Source: Rhodococcus sp. ARC_M6 (GTDB taxonomy: Bacteria; Actinomycetota; Actinomycetes; Mycobacteriales; Mycobacteriaceae). From it: a DNA stretch of 64,000 nt. The position numbers and the translations under genes were made by a program. Shown piece by piece: positions 54,657-62,388 of the stretch. The stretch is from positions 186,001-250,000 of the forward strand of contig NZ_JALGQH010000003.1 of assembly GCF_022810305.1 (NCBI RefSeq), read 5' to 3'. The notes under the pieces are model-generated. The model was not told the DNA's origin, searched no databases, and saw only the letters and a list, made by a program, of their open reading frames with translations. Position 1 is the stretch's first letter, and each line of letters opens with the position of its first letter.

Positions 54657-54673
54657 TTTCTGTTCGATACGGG

Positions 54674-55874
54674 TCAGGCTTCGACCGACGGGCGGCCGCT
54701 TCTGATCCGACTTACCTCGGATCGAGTGAATTCGACTCGACCGGAGTCGGTTCCGTGTGAATCTGCCAGAGCGTCGGCGAGATCTGCAGCGGCCTCGAGA
54801 ACGTACCCGTTGCGCTTGCGGGCTGCCTGGGTTCCAGCAGATTTGCGGAAGGCCTTGCGGGCCTTACGGTCGCCGCACAGCGCAGTCAGTTCGTCATCGG
54901 TGATGACGCCGTGTTCGGCTTCGGTGATGACGCCGTGTTCGGCCTCAGGGCCAGGATGTCCCGAAGGAACTGACGCTCACGAGGAGCCGTCATCCGGAAC
55001 GCTCGGACCACGAGGGTAAGCGCAGCCGCGATCATGATGATGAAGAGTGGGAAGATGAGTGCGTTCTTGCCCTGCACGAGTGCGCCGGCGGAATCCCAGA
55101 GTCCATGGAACAGCATGGCTGACGCCATCAGTGCGAGACCTCGACCCACCCGGCGTGGTTCGGCCGGGCGGCCCAGGAGATAGACGAGCCCGGCGCATGA
55201 GCCGCTACTCCGAAGACCATGCGCAGAACGATGGTCGACATTGCCGCGCCCACCGGATCGGCTCCGAACTGCGATGCGGCTGAGTTCAGTGCGTAGAGAA
55301 TGTCTTCGAAGATCTGGAAGCCGAGTCCGATGAAGGCGCCGAGAATAAATCCGTCGAATGCGGTGCGCACAAAGCGGGACGCCAGTGCGATGAGTAGCAG
55401 CAGTCCGATGCCCTTCGCGATTTCTTCGGTAAACGGTGCCGTCAGACCGGGGCCCCAGTCAGACGCCCAGGCCTGCCCGAAGATCTTGGCGTAGAGGGAG
55501 ATGATCGCGTCGTTGGCGTTGGCCGCCATCGCCCACGTTGCGGCGAAGCTGCCCCACAGGAAGGCCACCACGATCAGTTTGACGGGCTGGCGCGAGTATC
55601 GATCCATGTGATGTGTGAACCACCAGAAGATCGCGCCGTACACAGCGAACAGCACGACGGAGAGCGTGATGGCATCGGCGTAGGCCGGGGCGGACGCGGA
55701 CAGCATCGAGAAGAGTTTGAAGGCTCCGCTGACGACCAACATCAGGTAGACCCAGAATGCGGCGCTACGTGGTTGGTAGAACGTGAACGACCGACCCCAG
55801 CCGGAGTTGTGAATCGCTGCGAGCTGGGCGGTGCTCAGATCGCCCGTCGAGTGCACGGTGGACGTGTTCATCAC
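54674..55874 (-). pseudogene. prsW-like intramembrane protease gene with two frameshifts
   Basis: The first 220 codons (55874 to about 55190) are a normal PrsW: several helices, TEEIAKG (catalytic Glu pair) and FQIFEDILYAL. After VFGVAAH the frame is lost: the family continues in another frame at AGLVYLLGRPAEP, with some seven or eight residues missing, so a deletion is likely. That frame carries the third motif MLFHGLWDS and runs to ILA. There, a run of three C where four are expected (about 54948) shifts it again into APEAEHGVITEAEHGVITDDELTALCG and on to the stop at 54674. The catalytic motifs are split across frames. Confidence 0.75.
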
Positions 55875-56542
55875 GAACCCTCTCCGGTTTGGTGGCTGAT
55901 GCTCACGATCATGCGAGCGACGTCATCGGTGATCGTTGGGTCCACGTCGATCGGGCCAGTGGAGACCACTTCGATGCCCTTGCCGTTGGCGACAAATGCT
56001 GCGATCACGCCGTCGGCGTTCGAGTTCGAATAACTGGTCAGCATGCCGCGGAGGCCGCTAGCGGTAGTGATCGCAGAAGCATCACTGCTCACCCGCAATG
56101 ATTTTTCGGTTGCGAGGGTGTCCGATGTCTTCTTGATCTGTTCGAGGAGGGCGTTCGCGTCCCCGGCAAACGGCGCGGTGTACACCGTGAACATCGCGCT
56201 GCCGTTCACCAAGGTTGCGCGAGGGGGGAACGAACCAGCAGTTGGAAGGTCGGTTGCGCGAACGCCAGCGGTGATTCCCCACCCGAGCGCCGGGATGAAA
56301 GTCACGCCACCTTCGATTTCGATGACGTCACCGGCCACGATTTGGTCGTCGTAGGAGACCGAGTCGTTGATCGCCGGGATGACAATGCTCATCACAATCG
56401 CGATGGCGAGCACTATTGCAGCTGGGACAAGCGTTGCGCGGTCGAGGCCGAACCATCGTCGATCCACCGGAACCCAGCGGTCGTCGGGTTCGTACGGTAC
56501 CGGTGGTGGTGCCACTGGCACGCGAGTGTCCATGTCGGACAT
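55871..56542 (-). CDS. Hypothetical single-pass membrane protein, 223 aa
   Basis: A Pro/Asp-rich cytoplasmic head (1-33), one membrane helix (about 35-57) and an extracytoplasmic domain of about 165 residues. The domain has the look of actinobacterial proteins of unknown function that bind or display ligands outside. The stop overlaps the prsW start by 4 bp, so the two were an operon, and this protein may be a PrsW partner or substrate. Upstream, 56543-56763 holds no gene I can support. Confidence 0.7.
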   Translation of the reverse strand: MSDMDTRVPVAPPPVPYEPDDRWVPVDRRWFGLDRATLVPAAIVLAIAIVMSIVIPAINDSVSYDDQIVAGDVIEIEGGVTFIPALGWGITAGVRATDLPTAGSFPPRATLVNGSAMFTVYTAPFAGDANALLEQIKKTSDTLATEKSLRVSSDASAITTASGLRGMLTSYSNSNADGVIAAFVANGKGIEVVSTGPIDVDPTITDDVARMIVSISHQTGEGS

Positions 56543-56763
56543 TGTTGCCTCTGGCCTTCGCGGCGTAATTCGTTACGGCGTTCGCGCACAAGAAGTTCCG
56601 TGAGGAATCACTGAACTGTGGTGCTGGGTCGAGAGCGAATCCAAGGGGCGACCCTCACGCGCATAAAAGTAGCAAACCGAACAATTCTGACACGATGCGA
56701 ATCGCACCTAAGGGTAGAAATCGAGAGTCCGCGGCGTGCCGACGGCAACGCGGGTAGTGAAAC

Positions 56764-56806
56764 AAAACAGCCCGACACCCTCCGAAGAGAGGTGCCGGAC
56801 TGCTGT
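56764..56806 (-). terminator. Terminator of tRNA-Lys
   Basis: On the minus strand, a stem of about 12 bp with two G-U pairs and a small bulge around TTCG, followed by TTTTGTTT. It begins directly after the tRNA CCA end. Confidence 0.75.
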
Positions 56807-56807
56807 T

Positions 56808-56883
56808 GGTGCCCCCAGTAGGACTCGAACCTACGACCTGCGGATTAAAAGTCCGTAGCTCTACCAACTGAGCTATAGGGGCG
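56808..56883 (-). tRNA. tRNA-Lys (anticodon TTT)
   Basis: Read on the minus strand: 5' GCCCCTA acceptor, D-arm AGCTCAGTTGGTAGAGC, anticodon loop CTTTTAA, T-arm with GTTCGAGTC, 3' TGGGGGC-A and an encoded CCA. All stems pair. Confidence 0.97.
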
Positions 56884-56894
56884 CGGCGCAGAGT

Positions 56895-58286
56895 CTAACC
56901 ATTCCGAAGAGAGCGTGAAAACACCACCCCCACCAGAAGGGTGATTCCGATGATCGTGATGACTCCTCCAGTGCGGTGTAAACCGGCGTCGTCGATGGTT
57001 CCGCGCATGGTCAGTTCGATGACAACGGCCGCGAGGTTGGCTCCGATGTACTGGATCGTCCGGTAGAGGCCGATAGCCATTCCGACGTCGGCTGAGGTGG
57101 TCACGGAGTTGACGAGATTTTGATTCCCCATGTTGTTGTAGCCGTTCGGGATGCCGAGGATCGCGGCGACCACAAGAAGGACAACGAGGGGTGTGCTGCT
57201 CGATTCCACGAAAGTGACGAGAAGTCCACCGATGGTCAGCGCTGCAGTCCCGATCAGCAAGGTGATTCGTGCGCCGTAGAGGCCGTAGGTCCGGGATGCG
57301 GTCATGGTGGAGATGATTCCCACGGCGGCGATGGGAAGCATGACCAGACCAGCGGTGGTGGGCGACATGCCACGCCCGACTTGCAGCCACTGGGGGAGTC
57401 CGAAGAATATGCAGTAGAAGGCGGTGTAGGTCAGGAGGGCGCGGCCGAGGGTCATGCTCAATGCGTGGTTGGCTGCGACCGCGCGGACGTTGATGAACGG
57501 TGTGGCAGTTCGACGTTCCCACAGTGTGAACAGAATTCCCGAGACGGCGATCGCCGGCAGCAGATACCAGGACGGGTCGTCGGAGAGAGATAGCAAGAAG
57601 AGCATTGTCGACGTGATGAGCGCCAGGAAGAGCATGATTCCGACTGGATCCAACGAGCGGACGAAGGTGGTAGTGCTCGATTTGTTCGGTCGTGGTGGAT
57701 CGGCGGGGGTGGCGAACGAGACCCAGAGTCCGGTGACGACCACGATGGGCAGGTTGACCCACATGATGGACTGCCATCCGAGTGTTCCGACCAGTAGACC
57801 GCCCAGAGTTGGTCCCAGTGCGACGACGGATTGTGCACAGATCGTGAGTGTTGCTATTGCGGAACGTGTTTGAGCTTTGTGCTGATCGGCATACCGGCGG
57901 ACGATGGTCATGGCGTTGGGATATTGAGTGGCCGTGCCGATTCCGAGGAGTATTCGTGCAGCGATGAGCCAACCCAGCGACGGGGCGAGTGATCCGAGGA
58001 TCGCGCCCGCGGCGATCAGACCGAGGCCGGCGAGGTAGGTGCGCTTGGCTCCGAGGATTGAGCCCAGACGCCCGGCAGTCGGAGCGGTGACAGCCGTGGC
58101 GATGTAGAGCGCGGAGATCACCCACGCTGTGCCGGAACCCGAACCGAAATATATTGCGATGGGAACGATCGCCACTGCGATCATCGACGAGTTCAGTGGC
58201 TGGAGGATCGTGCCGGATCCCAGGGCGAGGCTCAGTCGAAGGGGGACGGACGCTCGTGGTGCTGATGCCCCGTCGGCGTCCGTCAC
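56895..58286 (-). CDS. MFS drug transporter (EmrB/QacA, 14-helix type)
   Basis: A 463-aa exporter of the DHA2 family. Typical segments are LNSSMIAVAIVPI (motif D1-like), AGRLGSILGAKRTYLAG (loop 2-3) and RILLGIGTATQYPNAM. The GTG start overlaps the stop of the MarR gene (GTGA); the longer open frame upstream lies inside that gene. Likely pumps out a compound sensed by the MarR protein. Confidence 0.9.
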   Translation of the reverse strand: MTDADGASAPRASVPLRLSLALGSGTILQPLNSSMIAVAIVPIAIYFGSGSGTAWVISALYIATAVTAPTAGRLGSILGAKRTYLAGLGLIAAGAILGSLAPSLGWLIAARILLGIGTATQYPNAMTIVRRYADQHKAQTRSAIATLTICAQSVVALGPTLGGLLVGTLGWQSIMWVNLPIVVVTGLWVSFATPADPPRPNKSSTTTFVRSLDPVGIMLFLALITSTMLFLLSLSDDPSWYLLPAIAVSGILFTLWERRTATPFINVRAVAANHALSMTLGRALLTYTAFYCIFFGLPQWLQVGRGMSPTTAGLVMLPIAAVGIISTMTASRTYGLYGARITLLIGTAALTIGGLLVTFVESSSTPLVVLLVVAAILGIPNGYNNMGNQNLVNSVTTSADVGMAIGLYRTIQYIGANLAAVVIELTMRGTIDDAGLHRTGGVITIIGITLLVGVVFSRSLRNG

Positions 58287-58750
58287 GGTTTCGAGGCAGT
58301 TCGCGGATCGGCTGATGGGGATTGTGGGGGAGTGGAGTGGCCGAGTCTGCGCAGGATTCTTCCGGCGATCAGGAGAAGGTCGCGCTCGGCGTCGGTGCAC
58401 TCGGCATCCATCGCGTCGGTAAGCCACCGCGTCATGTGCCCCCGGTCGTCGCGGTGTGTCGATGTTCCCAATTCGGTGAGGTCGATGAGGTTCGCGCGGC
58501 CGTCCGAAGGGTCTGATCGACGGGTCACCAGTCGCTGTTCCTCGAGGGCCATGATGGTTTTGGCGATCGATTGAGGCGTGACACGCTCAAGTTGCGCAAG
58601 ACTTTTTGCGGTCATCGGTCCGCTCCGATTGAGATGTCCGAGGGCCTGGATGTGGGTGGGGCTGAGGCCGCGTTCACCGCGTTCGGTGCGTAGGCGTCGT
58701 GTGAACACGCCGAGGTCTTCCCACAGTCTGTCGATCTCGTCTTGGGTCAT
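58283..58750 (-). CDS. MarR family regulator
   Basis: A 155-aa winged-helix regulator (LSPTHIQALGHLNRSGPMTAKSLAQLERVTPQSIAKTI, wing RRSDPSDGRANLIDLT). The ATG at 58750 has GGAG seven bases upstream; the TTG two codons earlier is less likely. First gene of the marR-MFS operon; a palindrome lies 26 bp before it. Confidence 0.9.
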   Translation of the reverse strand: MTQDEIDRLWEDLGVFTRRLRTERGERGLSPTHIQALGHLNRSGPMTAKSLAQLERVTPQSIAKTIMALEEQRLVTRRSDPSDGRANLIDLTELGTSTHRDDRGHMTRWLTDAMDAECTDAERDLLLIAGRILRRLGHSTPPQSPSADPRTASKP

Positions 58751-58774
58751 TTTCAACTCCTCGGCCGCCTCTTA

Positions 58775-58789
58775 ATTAGACAGCCTAAC
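58775..58789. promoter_or_regulatory. MarR-type operator
   Basis: TTAG, five bases, CTAA with partly matching flanks (ATTAG-N5-CTAAC). A/T-rich, between the MarR start and its likely promoter. Confidence 0.45.
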
Positions 58790-58927
58790 TGAATAATTTT
58801 TTCGAAAATTCCTGATTTTGAGGTGTTCGACCGGAATAAATAGTACCTTTGGTTGTTCAAGTAGTTGGGCCAGCGTTGAGATCTCTGCAATGTGATTGAC
58901 CCATTGCCCGCCTAGGGGAACACGAAA

Positions 58928-58961
58928 GCTCGGATGCGCACCCCCTGCGCCGCACCCGAGC
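58928..58961. other. Stable C-loop hairpin in the marR/tetR gap
   Basis: GCTCGG-A-TGCG (58928-58938) pairs with CGCA-C-CCGAGC (58951-58961). The 12-base loop holds CCCCC and can itself form GCGCA/TGCGC with the five C in the loop. The C-loop recalls 6C-type actinobacterial RNAs, but a second C-loop hairpin is missing. Other marks in the 400-bp gap: CTTAC-N5-GTAAG (59066-59080), a likely operator of the downstream TetR, and GGTGCCG/CGGCACC (59115-59132). No gene is supported between 58790 and 59158. Confidence 0.4.
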
Positions 58962-59158
58962 GAGCAAAACAATACCACTCGGTGTGTTATGTGAACCGGC
59001 AGGCTTTTCGGTGTCATCTGACTGACTGACACTCACTAGTACTTTTGGTGGGTGTTACGCGATGCCTTACGGGACGTAAGCCGAGAAGATATTGTGAACT
59101 TTCGGGGGATTGTAGGTGCCGCAGGCGGCACCTTTCGGAGACCGACTCGTCGAGAGGT

Positions 59159-59824
59159 ATGACACCGCCAATGGCACGTCAACAAGAGCGTGCGCGGCGT
59201 ACCCGCGCCGCCCTGGTCGAAGCGGCTGCAAGTGAGTTTGCCAAGCGCGGCTACGCCGCCGCCTCGGTCAACGCGATTCTTGATGGCTCCCAAGCCACCA
59301 AGGGCGCCATGTACTTCCATTTTCAGTCGAAGGAAGAGTTGGCGAGGGCGATCCTTACCGGCGCAATCGAGTTATTCACCGACGTCACCGATCAGTGGGC
59401 AAAGCACACTGATCTCGACCCGTTCCAGCTTCTGCACGGTCTGGTGCGTGATGTCGCCACGCTGTTCCAGACCAATGTGATCGTGCGCGCGGAGTTCAGG
59501 CTGATCATCGAGCCTGAGTTCTATGCCGACGTTCAGGCGGGTGCAGGAGAGGTGTGGGGACGCTCGGCGCATCAGTTCGCGGCACTGGCCCAGGATGCCG
59601 GTCTGTTCCGTGAAGATGTGGATATCGAGAAGTTCACGCGCGTCCTCGCGGCAAGTCTTGCCGGCCAGCGCTACATGGCCGACCTGACTTCGCAGAGTGG
59701 TGACCTAGCGTCCTGGTTCGAAGAGTCTCTCGAGATAGTGCTCGAAGCGATGGCCAGCGCGGAATGGCTCGAGAAGTTTCATCGCGACGGGTGGGCTCCG
59801 GTTGAGTCCTACGTGCAGCAATAG
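59159..59824 (+). CDS. TetR regulator of the gamma-butyrolactone receptor (ScbR/ArpA) type
   Basis: A 221-aa protein. The helix-turn-helix is at about 8-55 (RTRAALVEAAASEFAKRGYAAASVNAIL, TKGAMYFHFQSKEELA). The family pattern GAMYFHF-x-SKE-x-LA and the C-terminal ligand domain with ASLAGQRYMADL match receptor-like autoregulators, which sense gamma-butyrolactones in Streptomyces and Rhodococcus. No AfsA-like synthase gene is in the window. The start may be this ATG or the one at 59171. Confidence 0.85.
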   Translation: MTPPMARQQERARRTRAALVEAAASEFAKRGYAAASVNAILDGSQATKGAMYFHFQSKEELARAILTGAIELFTDVTDQWAKHTDLDPFQLLHGLVRDVATLFQTNVIVRAEFRLIIEPEFYADVQAGAGEVWGRSAHQFAALAQDAGLFREDVDIEKFTRVLAASLAGQRYMADLTSQSGDLASWFEESLEIVLEAMASAEWLEKFHRDGWAPVESYVQQ

Positions 59825-59852
59825 TGCGATTTCCGCTGCCTGACCTGGCGAT

Positions 59853-59882
59853 TTGGGTTTTTCCAGTTACGTGTCTTAAGCT
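59853..59882 (+). promoter_or_regulatory. Promoter of tRNA-Glu
   Basis: TTGGGT (59853-59858) and TAAGCT (59877-59882), 18 bp apart. An 8-bp hairpin CCCAACGG/CCGTTGGG (59892-59911) lies between it and the tRNA, in the 5' leader. Confidence 0.4.
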
Positions 59883-59936
59883 ATCCAAGCTCCCAACGGA
59901 ATGCCGTTGGGGAACTAGTTCGGAGTGATCCGACGG

Positions 59937-60009
59937 GCCCCCTTCGTCTAGCGGCCTAGGACGCCGCCCTTTCAAGGCGGTAGCGCGGGTTCGAATCCCG
60001 TAGGGGGTA
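59937..60009 (+). tRNA. tRNA-Glu (anticodon TTC)
   Basis: Acceptor GCCCCCT with AGGGGGT (G-U at the end), anticodon loop CTTTCAA, T-arm GGTTCGAATCC, discriminator A. CCA is not encoded. Confidence 0.95.
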
Positions 60010-60103
60010 CGTTTTGCGAAAGCGAAACGATGCAGTATGGTTTGACCGGCAAGACCCGCACGACAAGCTTTGAGTTGCAGAAATGCCCAGCTAGGACAGT
60101 GGT

Positions 60104-60132
60104 TTGGGAGCAGCGAGAAGATGTAGTACGGT
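60104..60132 (+). promoter_or_regulatory. Promoter of tRNA-Asp
   Basis: TTGGGA (60104-60109), 17 bp, TACGGT (60127-60132), 21 bp before the tRNA. A similar block, GATGCAGTATGGTTT at 60030-60044, repeats the -10 context (GATGTAGTACGGTTT) and may be a second promoter. Confidence 0.5.
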
Positions 60133-60153
60133 TTCACAGCAAGGAAAAAGCAA

Positions 60154-60227
60154 GGCCCTGTGGCGCAGTTGGTTAGCGCGCCGCCCTGTCACGGCGGAGG
60201 TCGCGGGTTCGAGTCCCGTCAGGGTCG
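60154..60227 (+). tRNA. tRNA-Asp (anticodon GTC)
   Basis: Acceptor GGCCCTG with CAGGGTC, anticodon loop CTGTCAC, T-arm GGTTCGAGTCC, discriminator G. CCA is not encoded. Confidence 0.96.
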
Positions 60228-60231
60228 CAAA

Positions 60232-60265
60232 GCGTTGTTCTCAGTCATCTGACTGAGAACAACGC
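60232..60265. terminator. 16-bp perfect inverted repeat between tRNA-Asp and tRNA-Phe
   Basis: 60232-60247 pairs with 60250-60265 without mismatch around a 2-base loop (TC). No T-run follows. It starts five bases after tRNA-Asp, so it may end that transcript or guide 3' processing. Confidence 0.6.
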
Positions 60266-60296
60266 AATGCGTAGGCATTCGGTTCGGGTGCCGTCC

Positions 60297-60373
60297 GGCC
60301 AGGTAGCTCAGTTGGTACGAGCGTCCGCCTGAAAAGCGGAAGGTCGCCGGTTCGATCCCGGCCCTGGCCACCA
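60297..60373 (+). tRNA. tRNA-Phe (anticodon GAA)
   Basis: Acceptor GGCCAGG with CCTGGCC, anticodon loop CTGAAAA, T-arm GGTTCGATCCC, discriminator A and an encoded CCA. Confidence 0.97.
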
Positions 60374-60387
60374 AAACTCGATATTTC

Positions 60388-60434
60388 AAGCTTCAGTTTC
60401 GACGTTCTCAGAACGCGAATCTGGAGCTTTTTTT
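60388..60434 (+). terminator. Terminator of tRNA-Phe
   Basis: AAGCTTCAG (60388-60396) pairs with CTGGAGCTT (60421-60429) with one G-U; inside it GTTCT/AGAAC forms a second helix. Seven T follow. Confidence 0.85.
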
Positions 60435-60634
60435 ATTGCGTGGCATCGCCCCTTCTTCCGGTTGGCCGATCTGGTTCCTTTTCGGAAGATTCCGGTCAGC
60501 GGGAACGTGCCGTGCGTCACTTATCTTCGATCAGCAGTATTGGCCACTGCGCCCCATTCCATGGCGGCGCGTGGTCCGGTTGTCTCTCGACGGCCGGCCC
60601 TTTTTTACTGCACAAGAGGGAAGTGAAGGTCGAC

Positions 60635-62266
60635 GTGTCGAACTCGAGACCCAGACGCATCGGGAAAATTAGCCGGGTGGCGGTTGCATTGTCAGCGGCG
60701 GGCGTATTGCTCGTGGGCTGCGCCAGCACCGACAACGACACCAGTTCTCCGGGCGGTGACTCCACGGCCTCGGCTGCATTGACCGGGATGGTCAATCCGC
60801 AGAGTGACCCCGGACCCGCCGTTGCCGGCGGAACACTGACTTACGGTGTGCAGGTCCTGGCAGCGACCCTGGATCCGACGAAGACAGCAGCACGTGGCGG
60901 CTCGGGCGGCGAGGCACTGGCTGCCGTGTACGACGTTCTGGTGAGCTACGACACGACGAGCGGCGATTTTCAGCCGAAGCTCGCCAAGTCACTCGAAACC
61001 AACGACGGTGGCACGACGTGGACCTTGAAGCTCCGCGACGGAGTGACGTTCAGCGACGGGACCCCGGTCGATGCAAATGCAGTAGTCGCGAGCATCCATC
61101 GGTACAACGCGGGTAAGGGCAACGGAGCGGAACTGTGGGTCGCTTCCGTCACATCGATGGACGCCGTCGACGCCTCCACTGCTGTTTTCCACCTCAATGC
61201 ACCGTGGATGCGTTTCCCCTCGATGCTGGCTCTCGGCCACGGAATGATCGTCGCTCCGTCGTCGCAGCAGGGTGACAAGTTCACCGCTATCGGTGCCGGA
61301 CCATTCACCGAAGATCTGTTCACTCCGAGCGTCGAGCGAGTTTTCAAGGCCAACCCCGCCTACTACGGTGGCGCTCCGAAGCTCGAGAAGTTGCGCATGG
61401 TGGCGCTCAACGGGCCGCAGGCCAACCTCGAATCTCTGAACAGCGGCCAGTTGGATGTTGCATACATTCGTGGTCTCACATCAGCTATCAATTCTGCGAA
61501 GTCTGCCGGATACCCCGGATACATGGACGTTCTCAACGCCGGTAGCGCCGAAATCATCAACAACCGCGAGGGCCGCCCGGGTTCGGATGTTCGGGTCCGC
61601 CAGGCGATCGGCTACGCACTGGATCCCGAGCTGATCGATCAGCGCGCCGAGAACGGTGAAGGACTGCCCGGATCCGAGCTCTTCGGTAAGACGTCGCAGT
61701 GGCACGTCGACACCCCGGGCATCGCCTACGATTCGGCCAAGGCCAAGGAACTTCTGACCCAGGCCAAAGCCGACGGATACAACGGAAAGCTCAATTACAT
61801 CGTTCTCAGTGAGCCCAAGGACCACGCGATCGGCCTGGCCGTGCAGTCGCTTCTGCAGGCAGTCGGCTTCGAGGTCAACTTGATTCTGGCCAACAACGCC
61901 GGTGACATCGTTCAGAACGTCTACGTCAAGAACGATTTCGACCTCGCACATGCCGGCATCGGCCTCTACGAGTCGATTCCGGACCTCGGACTGTTCTCGA
62001 CCACCAACAGCACCTCGAAGTCCAACACCGCGGGTTACGCCAATCCCGCGATGGACCAGTTGATCGCAGAACTGCAGCAGACCAAGGACAACGCTTCCGC
62101 TCTCGCCGTGATCAGCAAGATCCAGACCTTGTGGAACGAAACGGTGCCGTCGGCGCCGGTCGGTGGTCTGTCCTCATTCTGGGCATGGCAGAAGAACGTG
62201 CACGGTGTGGTTCCGACCGCAACCGGCATCATGCTGTTCGACCAGGCATGGATGGGCGCGAAGTAA
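60635..62266 (+). CDS. ABC transporter substrate-binding lipoprotein, family 5 (peptide type)
   Basis: A 543-aa SBP_bac_5 protein. The signal has basic residues, a hydrophobic stretch and the lipobox LVGC (Cys29). The family pattern is seen in DVLVSYDTTSGDFQPKLAKS and in WTLKLRDGVTFSDGTPVDANAVV. It binds peptides or similar compounds at the membrane's outer face. No permease or ATPase genes are next to it, so it works with a transporter elsewhere. I chose this GTG (GAAGG six bases upstream); the frame is open for 65 codons before it, without signal features. Confidence 0.88.
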   Translation: MSNSRPRRIGKISRVAVALSAAGVLLVGCASTDNDTSSPGGDSTASAALTGMVNPQSDPGPAVAGGTLTYGVQVLAATLDPTKTAARGGSGGEALAAVYDVLVSYDTTSGDFQPKLAKSLETNDGGTTWTLKLRDGVTFSDGTPVDANAVVASIHRYNAGKGNGAELWVASVTSMDAVDASTAVFHLNAPWMRFPSMLALGHGMIVAPSSQQGDKFTAIGAGPFTEDLFTPSVERVFKANPAYYGGAPKLEKLRMVALNGPQANLESLNSGQLDVAYIRGLTSAINSAKSAGYPGYMDVLNAGSAEIINNREGRPGSDVRVRQAIGYALDPELIDQRAENGEGLPGSELFGKTSQWHVDTPGIAYDSAKAKELLTQAKADGYNGKLNYIVLSEPKDHAIGLAVQSLLQAVGFEVNLILANNAGDIVQNVYVKNDFDLAHAGIGLYESIPDLGLFSTTNSTSKSNTAGYANPAMDQLIAELQQTKDNASALAVISKIQTLWNETVPSAPVGGLSSFWAWQKNVHGVVPTATGIMLFDQAWMGAK

Positions 62267-62282
62267 CTTCTCCGCCAACTCG

Positions 62283-62318
62283 ACGAGCCCCGTCCGACGA
62301 GAGTCGGGCGGGGCTCGT
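62283..62318 (+). terminator. Hairpin after the binding-protein gene
   Basis: A 16-bp stem (62283-62298 with 62303-62318, one G-U) around GAGA, 17 bp after the stop; no T-run. Confidence 0.65.
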
Positions 62319-62388
62319 GCTGTGCTGGGTGTGACACGTGAGACCAGTGTTACCCACGAGTTAGAAGTCGTGGCACGATACTAAAGTG

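Noticed and set aside
58928..58961. Full 6C RNA
   Set aside because: Only one hairpin with five C in the loop; the family needs two loops with at least six C.
58772..59032. 86-aa minus-strand frame in the marR-tetR gap
   Set aside because: No ribosome site, no motif; it covers the operator and hairpin sequences.
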